From Microbacterium pygmaeum (GTDB taxonomy: Bacteria > Actinomycetota > Actinomycetes > Actinomycetales > Microbacteriaceae), in contig NZ_LT629692.1 of the NCBI RefSeq assembly GCF_900100885.1, positions 434,001 through 498,000 on the forward strand: a DNA stretch of 64,000 nucleotides, in the 5' to 3' direction. Numbering within the stretch: position 1 is the stretch's first letter; every line of letters starts with the position of its first letter. Shown here one piece after another: positions 34,072 to 42,701 of this stretch. Below the pieces are notes generated by a model, which saw only the letters and a list, made by a program, of their open reading frames with translations, did no database searches and had not been told where the DNA came from. Position numbers and translations under genes: made by a program.

Positions 34072-34078
34072 CGAGGGC

Positions 34079-35521
34079 ATGTCGAAGGTTCTCCAGTCAC
34101 TGCCCGTCGGCGAGCGCGTCGGCATCGCCTTCTCGGGGGGTCTGGACACGTCGGTCGCCGTCGCCTGGATGCGCGACAAGGGCGCCATCCCCTGCACCTA
34201 CACCGGTGACCTCGGTCAGCCCGACGAGGACGACATCGACGCGATCCCCGACCGCGCGCTCGAGTACGGCGCCGAGATCGCCCGCATCGTCGATGCCAAG
34301 CGCGCACTCGTGGAGGAGGGTTTCGGCGCACTGGCCTGCGGCGCCTTCCACATCCGCTCCGGCGGACGCACCTACTTCAACACCACGCCCCTCGGCCGCG
34401 CCGTCACCGGAACGCTGCTGGTGCGCGCCATGAAAGAGGACGGCGTCGACATCTGGGGCGACGGGTCCACCTATAAGGGCAACGACATCGAGCGGTTCTA
34501 CCGCTACGGACTGCTCGCCAACCCGCGCCTGCGCATCTACAAGCCGTGGCTGGACGCCGACTTCGTCACCGAGCTGGGCGGGCGCGCCGAGATGAGCCAG
34601 TGGCTGGTGGAACACGGCTTCCCGTACCGCGACTCCGCCGAGAAGGCGTACTCGACCGACGCCAACATCTGGGGGGCCACGCACGAGGCGAAGACCCTGG
34701 AGCATCTGAACGTCTCGCTGGAGACCGTCGAGCCGATCATGGGGGTGCGCTTCTGGGACCCGACGGTGCAGATCGAGACCGAAGACGTCACGATCACCTT
34801 CGATGCCGGTCGCCCCGTCGCGCTCAACGGCGTGGAGTTCTCCGATCCGGTCGCGCTGGTCCTGGAGGCCAACCGCATCGGCGGCCGGCACGGCCTCGGC
34901 ATGAGCGACCAGATCGAGAATCGCATCATCGAGGCCAAGTCGCGCGGCATCTACGAGGCCCCGGGCATGGCGTTGCTGTTCATCGCATACGAGCGCCTGG
35001 TCAACGGCATCCTGAACGAAGACACTCTCGCCACGTACCACGAGCAGGGTCGCCGCCTCGGCCGACTGATGTACGAGGGCCGCTGGCTCGAGCCGCAGTC
35101 GCTGATGCTCCGCGAGTCGATCCAGAAGTGGGTCGGCACGACGATCGACGGCTCGGTGACGCTGCGGCTGCGCCGCGGCGAGGACTACTCGATCCTCGAT
35201 TCCACGGGGCCGAACTTCTCCTACGCACCCGAGAAACTGTCGATGGAGCGCGTGGGCGACGCCGCCTTCGGACCCGTCGACCGCATCGGCCAGCTGACGA
35301 TGCGAAACCTCGACATAGCCGACTCGCGCTCGAGACTCGAGCAGTACGCCGGCCTGGGCCTGATCGGCGGCGCGACCGGCGACCTCGTCGGGCGGGTCAC
35401 GGCGGGCGAAGCGGACGAGATCACCGAGTCCGCGACCGAATCGGATGCCGCGGTCGAAGCCCTCGAGGACGCCATCGAAGCGGCATCCGATTCGGCCATG
35501 TTCGACGCTGGAACCGACTGA
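34079..35521 (+). CDS. argG: Argininosuccinate synthase (long type)
   Basis: Joins citrulline and aspartate with ATP in arginine synthesis. The 480-residue product is the longer E. coli-like ArgG type, rather than the ~400-residue type typical of many Actinobacteria. The PP-loop is AFSGGLDTSVAVAW near residue 17; GNDIERFYRYGLL and MSDQIENRIIEAKSRG are conserved. An acidic, Ala-rich tail follows the catalytic core. An upstream in-frame ATG at 34022 lies inside the previous gene and is rejected. No other arg gene is nearby. Confidence 0.95.
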   Translation: MSKVLQSLPVGERVGIAFSGGLDTSVAVAWMRDKGAIPCTYTGDLGQPDEDDIDAIPDRALEYGAEIARIVDAKRALVEEGFGALACGAFHIRSGGRTYFNTTPLGRAVTGTLLVRAMKEDGVDIWGDGSTYKGNDIERFYRYGLLANPRLRIYKPWLDADFVTELGGRAEMSQWLVEHGFPYRDSAEKAYSTDANIWGATHEAKTLEHLNVSLETVEPIMGVRFWDPTVQIETEDVTITFDAGRPVALNGVEFSDPVALVLEANRIGGRHGLGMSDQIENRIIEAKSRGIYEAPGMALLFIAYERLVNGILNEDTLATYHEQGRRLGRLMYEGRWLEPQSLMLRESIQKWVGTTIDGSVTLRLRRGEDYSILDSTGPNFSYAPEKLSMERVGDAAFGPVDRIGQLTMRNLDIADSRSRLEQYAGLGLIGGATGDLVGRVTAGEADEITESATESDAAVEALEDAIEAASDSAMFDAGTD

Positions 35522-35529
35522 CCGGACAT

Positions 35530-35555
35530 TAACTTGCACAGTTATGTGCAAGTTA
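35530..35555. promoter_or_regulatory. Perfect 11-bp inverted repeat, TetR operator
   Basis: TAACTTGCACA (35530-35540), GTTA, TGTGCAAGTTA (35545-35555). It covers the -35 box TTGCAC (35534-35539) and most of the spacer before the -10 box, and it is 15 nt from the TetR start, so autorepression of the three-gene unit is the natural reading. Confidence 0.8.
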
Positions 35556-35557
35556 GT

Positions 35558-35563
35558 TAGTGT
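35558..35563 (+). promoter_or_regulatory. -10 box TAGTGT for leaderless tetR operon
   Basis: TAGTGT, 6 nt before GTG 35570 and 18 nt after the -35 box TTGCAC. Confidence 0.6.
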
Positions 35564-35569
35564 GATCGG

Positions 35570-36199
35570 GTGACCGACACCGACCTCTCCGCGCGCCCGC
35601 GGCGCCGTGACGCCCAGCAGAACAGGCAGAGCATTCTCGATGCGGCTCGTCGCGCGCTGGCGCACGATCCACAGGCCTCGGTCGGGGTGATCGCGCAGGA
35701 CGCCGGCCTGTCGCGCCGCGCGCTCTACGGACACTTCGAGGACCGCGATTCGATCATCCGCGAGCTCGTCGCCTCGGGTGCCCAGCGCTTCAACGACATC
35801 GCCGCGCAGATCGAGACCGAGGACGCGCGGCTCGCCCTGGCGCAGCTCGCCGCTCGCCTGTGGAGCGACGCCGCACACGTGCAGGTGGCCGCGGCGATCG
35901 CGCTCGATGACGCCCACATCGACGACACCGCCGCAGCGCTCGCGCCGCTGCGACGCCGCGTGGTGGAGATCGTGCGCTCCGGGCAGGAGCGCGACGAACT
36001 GCGCACCGACATCGCCGCCCCCACCCTCGCCCGGCTCATCGAGGAAGCCGCGCGGGGCGCGATCACCCGGGTCGACGCGGGATCCCCCGACGCGCAGGCC
36101 CTCGCGGTGAAGGCAGTGATGAGCATCGCGGGCCTGTCCTGGCGCGAATCGGTGGCGCTGCTCGCGCAGCATCCCGAACTGATCGGAGACGCATCGTGA
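35570..36199 (+). CDS. TetR-family repressor
   Basis: 209-residue regulator. The helix-turn-helix covers about residues 14-60 (GVIAQDAGLSRRALYGHFED) and a helical ligand domain follows. It begins 15 nt after the perfect inverted repeat at 35530-35555. Its stop overlaps the next gene (GTGA at 36196-36199), which in turn overlaps the YhgE/Pip gene, so all three should be one unit. The effector is unknown. Confidence 0.9.
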   Translation: MTDTDLSARPRRRDAQQNRQSILDAARRALAHDPQASVGVIAQDAGLSRRALYGHFEDRDSIIRELVASGAQRFNDIAAQIETEDARLALAQLAARLWSDAAHVQVAAAIALDDAHIDDTAAALAPLRRRVVEIVRSGQERDELRTDIAAPTLARLIEEAARGAITRVDAGSPDAQALAVKAVMSIAGLSWRESVALLAQHPELIGDAS

Positions 36200-37053
36200 A
36201 GGTGGAACTGCGCGAGGTCGCCAAAGGCCGGCGGATGCACGCCCTGCCCGAGACGAGCCTGACCTTCGAGTCCGGCCGTGTCGTGCTGGTCGCCGCGGAG
36301 ACCGAGCAGCGCCCGACCGTGCTCGGCCTGATCGCGTCGGGCCGCCTGCGCCCCGACGCCGGCAGTGTCACCATCGACGGAAGGACGGATGCCTCGGCGC
36401 TTCGCCTGGCGACCGCGCTGGTCGATGCGCCCGACGTCTCCGAACCCGAGCCGAACGTCTCGGTCGCCGGCGTCGTTGCCGAGGAGCTCATGTTCGCCGG
36501 CCTCGCGTCGCATCCGATCGCCGCGCGGCGCTGGCTCGAGGATCTCGGCATAGCCGAGATCGCCGGCACGCCGATCGGCAATGTGGAGCCCGAGGAGCGG
36601 ATCCGGATCCTGTGCGAACTCGCCGCGCTGCGGGCCGGCGTCGCGGGGCTCGTCCTCACCTCGCCCGACCGGCACGGCGGGGAGCCCGCCGCGTGGTGGT
36701 CGATCGCCGAGGACTTCGCCGGCCGCGGACTCGCGGTCCTGGTGATCGCCGGGCGCGCCTCGGCGGCCCTGCTCGCCCACGCCGAGTCGCCAGCCGCCGG
36801 CGAGGAGCAGGTGCTCGCCGCCGAGGCGGAGCGCCCCGTTCCCGCCGACGAAGCACCCGCCGCCGACGCGGACCCTGCCCCCGAGGCATCCGAACGTCGG
36901 ACGATCCCGCTTTCGTCGGAGGATTCCGGCGAAATCGTCCGACATTCGGATAATTCTCCGACGCTCGGATCCGAGGACGGCCGTGAGACCGACGCTGGTG
37001 AAGCGGATGCCGGGACTCCGCCGACCGACGAGGACGAGGCGACCCGCGCATGA
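36196..37053 (+). CDS. ABC-ATPase-like protein lacking all ATPase motifs (pseudo-ATPase)
   Basis: 285 residues laid out like an ABC nucleotide-binding domain. The strand before the P-loop is present, but where Walker A should be the sequence is AAETEQRPT; LGLIASGRLRPDAGSVTIDG follows as in true ATPases. The LSGGQ position reads NVEPEERIRIL, Walker B lacks the DE pair (GLVLTSPDR), and no switch His follows (VLVIAGRAS). The last ~90 residues are a disordered acidic tail partly encoded by a strong hairpin. It is coupled to both neighbours and is probably a scaffold or regulator of the YhgE/Pip protein rather than an enzyme. The frame is intact, so it is not an obvious pseudogene. Confidence 0.7.
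   Translation: MKVELREVAKGRRMHALPETSLTFESGRVVLVAAETEQRPTVLGLIASGRLRPDAGSVTIDGRTDASALRLATALVDAPDVSEPEPNVSVAGVVAEELMFAGLASHPIAARRWLEDLGIAEIAGTPIGNVEPEERIRILCELAALRAGVAGLVLTSPDRHGGEPAAWWSIAEDFAGRGLAVLVIAGRASAALLAHAESPAAGEEQVLAAEAERPVPADEAPAADADPAPEASERRTIPLSSEDSGEIVRHSDNSPTLGSEDGRETDAGEADAGTPPTDEDEATRA
36889..36950. repeat. Nested hairpin inside the pseudo-ATPase coding sequence
   Basis: Outer 17-bp arms (36889-36905 and 36934-36950, one mismatch), a 6-nt one-sided bulge, then an inner 9-bp stem (36912-36920 and 36925-36933, one mismatch) closing on the 4-nt loop GGAT. It lies in the part coding for the disordered tail. It could be an inserted repeat element or an mRNA structure that sets expression of the downstream gene. 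Confidence 0.65.
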
Positions 37054-38945
37054 AGGTTCCGCAGATGATCGCCGCCGAATTCCGGCGCCTGACCTCGACG
37101 CGCATGGCCGTCATCGCGCTGATCGCGCTGATCGCCGTACCCGTGCTCTACGGCGGACTGTACCTCTGGGCCAACCAGGACCCGTACGCGAAGCTGGCCG
37201 ACATCCCGGTGGCCCTCGTGGTCGACGACGACGGCGCGACGATCAACGGCACCGCCCGCAACGTCGGACACGAGGTCGCCGACGAGCTCGTCTCGGACGC
37301 GAGCTTCCAGTGGCACGTCGTGGACGACGAGTCGGCCACGGCCGGTCTGGACTCCGGCGACTACGACTTCGCCGTGGAGATCTCGGCGGACTTCTCGGAA
37401 TCGATCGCGTCGATCACGACCGATCAGCCGCGCACCGCGCAGATCCTGCTGCGCACCAATGACGCGAACAACTACCTCGCCGGCACGATCGGCACGCAAG
37501 CCGTCGAGCGGATCCGCGCCACGGTGGCCGAGAAGATCGTCCGCGAAGGCGGACTGACGCTGCTGGACGCGCTCGCGACGATCCGGGTCGACCTGGCCGA
37601 GGCCGCCGGCGGCGCCCAGCAGCTGGTGGACGGTCTGGCGACGGCCCAGAGCGGCAGCGCGCAGCTGGCGAGCGGTTCCGCGGAGCTGGCCAGCGGCACC
37701 GCGCAGCTCCAGACCGGCGCGGCGCAGCTCGCCGACGGCACGGCGCAGATCGCGGACAACCTGGTCGCCCTCCGCGACGGAGCGGGACAGGTCGCCGACG
37801 GCACGGCGCAGCTGGCCGCAGTCGCCGACCGTGTCGGCGCGGCATCCGCCGATGCCATCGGCCTCCTCCCGCAAGCGCGCGCGGACATCGAAGCGCGTCT
37901 GGTCGCAGCGGGCCTTCCGCCTGAGGAGGTCGCGGCGATCCTGGCCGAACTGGACCCGGTGGGCGCGAAGCTGACCGAGGTCGACCAGCGCGTGCAGACT
38001 GCGGTCGGCGATGTCGATCGCCTCAACGCCGGCGCGGGCCAGGTCGCCGCCGGCAGCGCGCAGCTCGCCGATGGCGCCCGCACCGCCGCCGACGGTGCCG
38101 CCGCGCTCTCCGATGGTGCGGTAACCGCCGCGGAAGGTGCCGCGCAGCTGAGCGACGGTGCCGCACAACTCGACGGCGGCATCGGCCGGCTGGCCGGCGG
38201 CGCCCAGACACTGCAGAGCGGACTCGCCTCCGGCGTGGCGCAGCTCCCCGACACAGATCAGCCCACTCGCGAGCGTCAGGCGGCGACCCTGTCCGACCCC
38301 GTCGATGTCGAAACCAGCGCCGTCACGAAGGCGTCGAACTACGGCGCCGGCCTGGCACCCTTCTTCGCAGCCCTCGCCGGCTGGATCGGGATCTACGCGC
38401 TCTTCCTGATCGTCAAGCCGATCTCGCGGCGCGCCGTGACCGCCCTCCACTCGCCCATCCGCGTGACCGTGGCCGGCTGGCTGACCCCCGCCCTCCTCGG
38501 CGCGGTGCAGATGGCCGCGCTGTTCGGCATCCTCGCCGTCGCGCTCGGCTTCGGCTTCGCGCATCCGCTCGCCACGCTCGGGATCATGGTGCTCGCGTCC
38601 TTCACCTACGCGGCGATCATCCTGGCGCTGAACGTGTGGTTCGGCTCCGTCGGGCAGTTCCTCGGTCTGGTGCTGATGGTCCTGCAGCTCGTGACCGCCG
38701 GCGGCACCTTCCCGTGGCAGACCCTGCCGGCTCCGCTCGCTGTCCTGCATCACGCCCTGCCGATGGGCTACGTCGTGGATGCGATGCGCCAGCTCATGTA
38801 CGGCGGCGACCTCGGCCGGGTGTGGGCCGACATCACAGTGCTGCTGGTGTGGCTGGGCGGCGCCCTGGCGCTGACGGCGCTCGGGGTGACCCGGATGACG
38901 CACCGGCGCACGCTGCGCGACCTGCAGCCCAGCCTGATCGGCTGA
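37050..38945 (+). CDS. YhgE/Pip-type membrane protein with heptad Leu-x-x-Gly repeats
   Basis: 631-residue membrane protein. One N-terminal helix (about 14-34) is followed by a conserved extracytoplasmic domain. Two blocks of short repeats of the type AQLADGTAQ / SAELASG (about residues 190-255 and 330-395) then form a long helical rod. About five C-terminal helices of the ABC-2 permease type follow, with PFFAALAGWIGIYAL and the motif TAGGTFPWQTLPAP. This is the architecture of YhgE and of the phage-infection protein Pip. Related proteins act as phage receptors or take part in export; the role here is unknown. Coupled by ATGA to the pseudo-ATPase. Confidence 0.85.
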   Translation: MKVPQMIAAEFRRLTSTRMAVIALIALIAVPVLYGGLYLWANQDPYAKLADIPVALVVDDDGATINGTARNVGHEVADELVSDASFQWHVVDDESATAGLDSGDYDFAVEISADFSESIASITTDQPRTAQILLRTNDANNYLAGTIGTQAVERIRATVAEKIVREGGLTLLDALATIRVDLAEAAGGAQQLVDGLATAQSGSAQLASGSAELASGTAQLQTGAAQLADGTAQIADNLVALRDGAGQVADGTAQLAAVADRVGAASADAIGLLPQARADIEARLVAAGLPPEEVAAILAELDPVGAKLTEVDQRVQTAVGDVDRLNAGAGQVAAGSAQLADGARTAADGAAALSDGAVTAAEGAAQLSDGAAQLDGGIGRLAGGAQTLQSGLASGVAQLPDTDQPTRERQAATLSDPVDVETSAVTKASNYGAGLAPFFAALAGWIGIYALFLIVKPISRRAVTALHSPIRVTVAGWLTPALLGAVQMAALFGILAVALGFGFAHPLATLGIMVLASFTYAAIILALNVWFGSVGQFLGLVLMVLQLVTAGGTFPWQTLPAPLAVLHHALPMGYVVDAMRQLMYGGDLGRVWADITVLLVWLGGALALTALGVTRMTHRRTLRDLQPSLIG

Positions 38946-38972
38946 TCTCTTCGGGGATGGCCCGCGGCGGGT

Positions 38973-38978
38973 TACGAT
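38973..38978 (+). promoter_or_regulatory. -10 box TACGAT for penicillin acylase gene
   Basis: TACGAT in the 120-nt gap before ATG 39066 would give an 80-nt leader. The leader contains the small hairpin CGCGA...TCGCG (38991-39006). Confidence 0.35.
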
Positions 38979-39065
38979 GCCTTCCGACGCCGCGACCCGA
39001 ATCGCGGCCTCGAGGACCACGACCACCGGGACCGGGTCCGACACCGTGACACCGAGAGAACTTCA

Positions 39066-41717
39066 ATGTCGAAGCCCCGTACGGGACCCCTCCTCACGCC
39101 ACACGCCGCCGGGTCGGCTGCGCCACCCCGGCGGCGCTCCGTCGGTCGGATCATCGGGATCAGTGCGTTCAGCCTCGTGGCCGCCATCGTCGTGATCGCC
39201 CTGATCGCCGCCGGCTTCGTCGTCTGGACGATCCAGCGCTCGTTCCCGCAGCTGTCCGGCTCGATCGGCGTCGAGGGCCTGGGGGACGACGTCACCGTCC
39301 AGCGCGATGCGCTGGGCATCCCCACCATCACCGCATCGACGACGGACGATCTCTTCTTCGCCGAGGGCTACGTCCACGCGCAGGACCGCTTCTGGGAGAT
39401 GGACTTCCGTCGCCACGTGACCAGCGGCCGATTGGCCGAGCTGTTCGGCGAGTCGCAGGTGCCCACAGACATGTTCCTGCGCACCCTCGGCTGGCACGAG
39501 GTCGCTGCTGAGGAGGTGGATGCGCTCGATCCGACGGTGCGGTCGTATTACGACGCCTACGCACACGGCGTCAACGCCTACCTCTCCGAGCACCGCGGGG
39601 CGGACGTGTCGCTGGAGTACGCGGTGCTCGGCCTCCAGAACGCGGACTACGAGATCGAGCCGTGGACAGCGGTCGACTCGGTCGCGTGGCTGAAAGCCAT
39701 GGCATGGGACCTCCGGACGAACATCGAGGATGAGACCGACCGCGCGCTGATCGCCCCCGACTTCGACCCCGAGCAGATCGACGAGCTGTACCCGGGCTAC
39801 CCGTTCGATCAGAACCCGGTGATCGTTCCGTCGATCACACCGGCCGATTCCGTCCCGCCCGTCGCGCGGGCCGCCGTCGCTTCGAGCGCCGACGCATCGA
39901 GCGCCGATGAGCTGCCCGCATCCGCAACCGTCACGTCGCGCCGGGCCGACAGCGTGATCGAGGCGGTCAGCGAACTGATCGGCGGCGCCGGCGAGGGCAT
40001 CGGTTCCAATTCCTGGGTGGTCTCGGGCGACCTCACCGAGACCGGCATGCCGCTGCTCGCCAACGATCCTCACCTCGGCGCCGCGATGCCCAGCGTCTGG
40101 CACCAGGTGGGTCTGAAGTGCCGCGTCAAGAACGCGGACTGCGGGTTCGATCTGTCGGGCTTCAGCTTCTCCGGCGTCCCGGGAATCGTCATCGGCCACA
40201 ACGACCGCATCGCGTGGGGGTTCACGAACCTGACCACCGACGTCACCGACCTGTACATCGAGAAGGTCGACGGGAACTCCTACTGGCGTGATGGGGCCCT
40301 CGTGCCACTCGAGCGGCGCTCCGAAACGATCCGCGTCGCGGGTGGCGACGACGTCGAGCTCGACATCCGCTCCACCGTCCACGGACCGATCGTGTCGGGA
40401 CTCACGCCCGAGTTCGACGCGATCGCGGCGGATCCGTACGTCGGAACCGACGGCGCCATCACCGCGCCCGCCGATGCCCCGGCGGGTGAGTCTGCCGTCA
40501 GCCTCGAGTGGACCGCGTTGGAGCCCGGCCCGACAGCGGCATCCATCTTCGCTCTCAACCTCGCCCAGGATTTCGAGGGATTCCGCGCCGCTGCCGAGCA
40601 GTTCGACGTGCCCGCGCAGAACCTGATCTACGCCGACGTCGACGGGAACATCGGCTACCAGTCACCGGGGAAGCTGCCTGTCCGCGGCGCCGGCGACGGT
40701 TCGATGCCGCAGCCCGGCTGGGATCCGGCGTACGACTGGCAGGGGTATGTCCCGTTTGAGGAATTGCCCGTCGTCTACAACCCGCCTGCGGGCTACATCG
40801 TGACTGCCAACAACGCTATCGTCGACGAGGACTACCCCTACGCCTTCACCCGAGACTGGGATTGCGGTTGGCGCGCGGCCCGGATCACCGATCTCCTCCA
40901 GCGCGCGGCAGCCGGCGGCCCGCTGACCGCCGAGGACATGCGCGACATCCAGGCCGACAACGAGTTCTTCTTCGGCAAGCGCCTGGCCTCCGCATACGCC
41001 GACATCTCGGTCGGCGAGCGCGGTCCCGACGCGGCGCTGGATCTGCTGCGATCGTGGGACGCGCAGAACGATGCGGACTCGGATGCCGCGGCCTACGCCA
41101 ACGTGCTCTGGGACCAGCTCGTGACGGACCTGTTCGTGAACGGTCGCGCGCACCCCGCCCCTGTGGCGGATCAGGGACGGCTGTTCCTGGTCGTCGATCG
41201 CCTGCTCGATGATCCTGGCTCGCCCTGGTGGACGAACGACGCGCTGGATGTGGACGGGCAGGAGCAGATGCTCGTCCACGCAGCCCGCGCCGCCTATGAC
41301 CGGATCGTGACTGCGCAGGGCGATGATCCGGCGCGCTGGAACTGGGGTGCGCTGCACGCACTCGAACTGCGCAGCGGCACCTTCGGCTCCTCGGGCATCC
41401 CCGCGATCGAGATGCTGTTCAATCGCGGTCCGTACGCAGTGGGCGGCGGCTCATCGGTGGCCAACGCGACCGGATGGACCATCGGCAGCGGCTTCCAGAC
41501 GGTGACGGTGCCCTCGATGAGAATGGTCGTCGACCTGTCGGACTTCGACGCCTCGGGCTGGAACCACCTCACCGGAACGAGCGGCCACGCGTACCATCCG
41601 AACTACATCGATCAGACCGAGGCGTGGCAGCACGTGCGCCTGACGCCGTGGGCGTTCAGTGAGAGCGCCGTGGCGGCGGCGACCACCGACACGCTGACCC
41701 TCATGCCCGCCCGCTGA
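39066..41717 (+). CDS. Penicillin acylase-family Ntn hydrolase, membrane-anchored
   Basis: 883-residue precursor. An uncleaved signal-anchor helix (about residues 29-55) puts the catalytic domain outside the cell. The alpha part carries GYVHAQDRFWEMDF, then a linker. The autocleavage site lies before the nucleophile in GIGSNSWVVSG: Ser314 would become the N-terminus of the beta subunit, as in SNxW of known acylases. LLANDPHLGAAMPSVWHQ, VPAQNLIYADVDGNIGY and WNHLTGTSGHAYHPNY are also conserved. Family members cleave amides such as penicillins or acyl-homoserine lactones. The substrate is not predictable. No close regulatory or biosynthetic partner. Confidence 0.9.
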   Translation: MSKPRTGPLLTPHAAGSAAPPRRRSVGRIIGISAFSLVAAIVVIALIAAGFVVWTIQRSFPQLSGSIGVEGLGDDVTVQRDALGIPTITASTTDDLFFAEGYVHAQDRFWEMDFRRHVTSGRLAELFGESQVPTDMFLRTLGWHEVAAEEVDALDPTVRSYYDAYAHGVNAYLSEHRGADVSLEYAVLGLQNADYEIEPWTAVDSVAWLKAMAWDLRTNIEDETDRALIAPDFDPEQIDELYPGYPFDQNPVIVPSITPADSVPPVARAAVASSADASSADELPASATVTSRRADSVIEAVSELIGGAGEGIGSNSWVVSGDLTETGMPLLANDPHLGAAMPSVWHQVGLKCRVKNADCGFDLSGFSFSGVPGIVIGHNDRIAWGFTNLTTDVTDLYIEKVDGNSYWRDGALVPLERRSETIRVAGGDDVELDIRSTVHGPIVSGLTPEFDAIAADPYVGTDGAITAPADAPAGESAVSLEWTALEPGPTAASIFALNLAQDFEGFRAAAEQFDVPAQNLIYADVDGNIGYQSPGKLPVRGAGDGSMPQPGWDPAYDWQGYVPFEELPVVYNPPAGYIVTANNAIVDEDYPYAFTRDWDCGWRAARITDLLQRAAAGGPLTAEDMRDIQADNEFFFGKRLASAYADISVGERGPDAALDLLRSWDAQNDADSDAAAYANVLWDQLVTDLFVNGRAHPAPVADQGRLFLVVDRLLDDPGSPWWTNDALDVDGQEQMLVHAARAAYDRIVTAQGDDPARWNWGALHALELRSGTFGSSGIPAIEMLFNRGPYAVGGGSSVANATGWTIGSGFQTVTVPSMRMVVDLSDFDASGWNHLTGTSGHAYHPNYIDQTEAWQHVRLTPWAFSESAVAAATTDTLTLMPAR

Positions 41718-41912
41718 CACGCAACGGACAGGGTTCTCGGAGAACTCGTCCAGACTCGCCGCCTACCGTGTACGGGTTGGTCCGACCTCCCGAAGGTCCG
41801 GCTCCGGCACCCTCAGCCTGCCCCCGGGTTCCCCGATCGCTCCGCGATCCAGGTCTGCCCTCTGCCCCCACCGTCGTGGGCTTCTGCAGGGAAGACCGAT
41901 CATTGGAGTCCT
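41718..41912 (+). promoter_or_regulatory. Leader region of the transglycosylase-like gene
   Basis: 195 nt without a gene. It contains a stem around ACCT-cccga-AGGT (near 41787-41802) and the hairpin GATCGC-TCC-GCGATC (41835-41849), then a GGAG box before GTG 41913. c-di-AMP (ydaO) riboswitches precede some actinobacterial wall-hydrolase genes, but I do not find that motif core here. Confidence 0.35.
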
Positions 41913-42701
41913 GTGCGCTTTCGCACTTTCAGCCGCGCGCGTGCCGCGAACCGAGCGAAGAAGTCCCTCCTGCCCGTCGTCGTCGCCGCAGCGATCCTGA
42001 CCGCCGGCGGCATCTCGGCCGGCGCCGCGAGCGCGATGGCCGTTACCCCTGCACCCGCCGCGCTCAGCCCGACGGTCGCCCCGACAGCGGAGCGCCCGAT
42101 CGACCAGGACGCCGCGTTCCAGGTCACGGTCGCCCTCGCTGTGGAGCGCAACGCGGCCGGCAAGGTCGACACCGCCCACCTCGCCTCCGCGATCGACGAG
42201 CTCAGCGACTCCTCGTCGCTGTCCACCCGATCCGTGCGCGCGCTCACGACGCAGATGAAGGCTGCATCCGTCGAGGTGTCAGCCTCCCTGACGGCGTACA
42301 ACGCCGCTGCGGCGGCGCAGGCGGCCGCGGATGCCGCAGCGGCGGAAGCGGCCGCACAGGCAGCCGCCGCCGAGGCGCTCGCCCAGGCCAACACGCCCGA
42401 CGGTGCCCGTGCCACGGCGCGCAGCCTCGCCGCATCGCAGTACGGGTGGGGCGACGACCAGTTCTCCTGCCTGGATTCGCTCTGGCAGAAGGAGTCCGGC
42501 TGGGACTACCAGGCCTACAACGAGGGCGGCGGCGCCACCGGCATCCCCCAGGCGCTCCCCGGCTCGAAGATGGCGTCCTTCGGCTCGGACTGGGAGACCA
42601 ACGCCACCACCCAGATCGCCTGGGGACTGGACTACATCTCCGCCGTCTACGGCACACCGTGCTCGGCGTGGGGCCACTCCCAGTCGGTCAACTGGTACTG
42701 A
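41913..42701 (+). CDS. Secreted transglycosylase-like (lysozyme-fold) protein
   Basis: 262-residue exported protein with a signal peptide (basic start MRFRTFSRARAANRAKK, hydrophobic core, Ala-x-Ala cleavage near residue 43). An Ala-rich helical linker (about 125-160) is followed by a C-terminal catalytic-like domain. There LDSLWQKESGWDYQAYNEGG places the likely catalytic Glu at residue 194, and GGATGIPQALPGSKM follows as in soluble lytic transglycosylase and Rpf-like domains. It probably cleaves peptidoglycan during growth. GTG start with GGAG 6-7 nt upstream. The stop lies inside a perfect palindrome shared with mnhG. Confidence 0.85.
   Translation: MRFRTFSRARAANRAKKSLLPVVVAAAILTAGGISAGAASAMAVTPAPAALSPTVAPTAERPIDQDAAFQVTVALAVERNAAGKVDTAHLASAIDELSDSSSLSTRSVRALTTQMKAASVEVSASLTAYNAAAAAQAAADAAAAEAAAQAAAAEALAQANTPDGARATARSLAASQYGWGDDQFSCLDSLWQKESGWDYQAYNEGGGATGIPQALPGSKMASFGSDWETNATTQIAWGLDYISAVYGTPCSAWGHSQSVNWY

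Noticed and set aside
36196..37053. Calling the ABC-like gene a pseudogene
   Set aside because: It has no frameshift or internal stop, it is coupled to both neighbours, and losing all motifs while keeping the frame argues for a non-catalytic role.
36063..39044. A 993-codon open frame on the minus strand opposite the TetR/pseudo-ATPase/YhgE genes
   Set aside because: Shadow frame; composition is Arg/Gly/His/Asp-rich with no recognisable domain, while the plus strand has coupled starts and an operator.
41718..41912. Possible c-di-AMP (ydaO) riboswitch before the transglycosylase-like gene
   Set aside because: The context fits, but I could not find the conserved core, and the stems present are small and unlike the class. 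An Infernal search would settle it.
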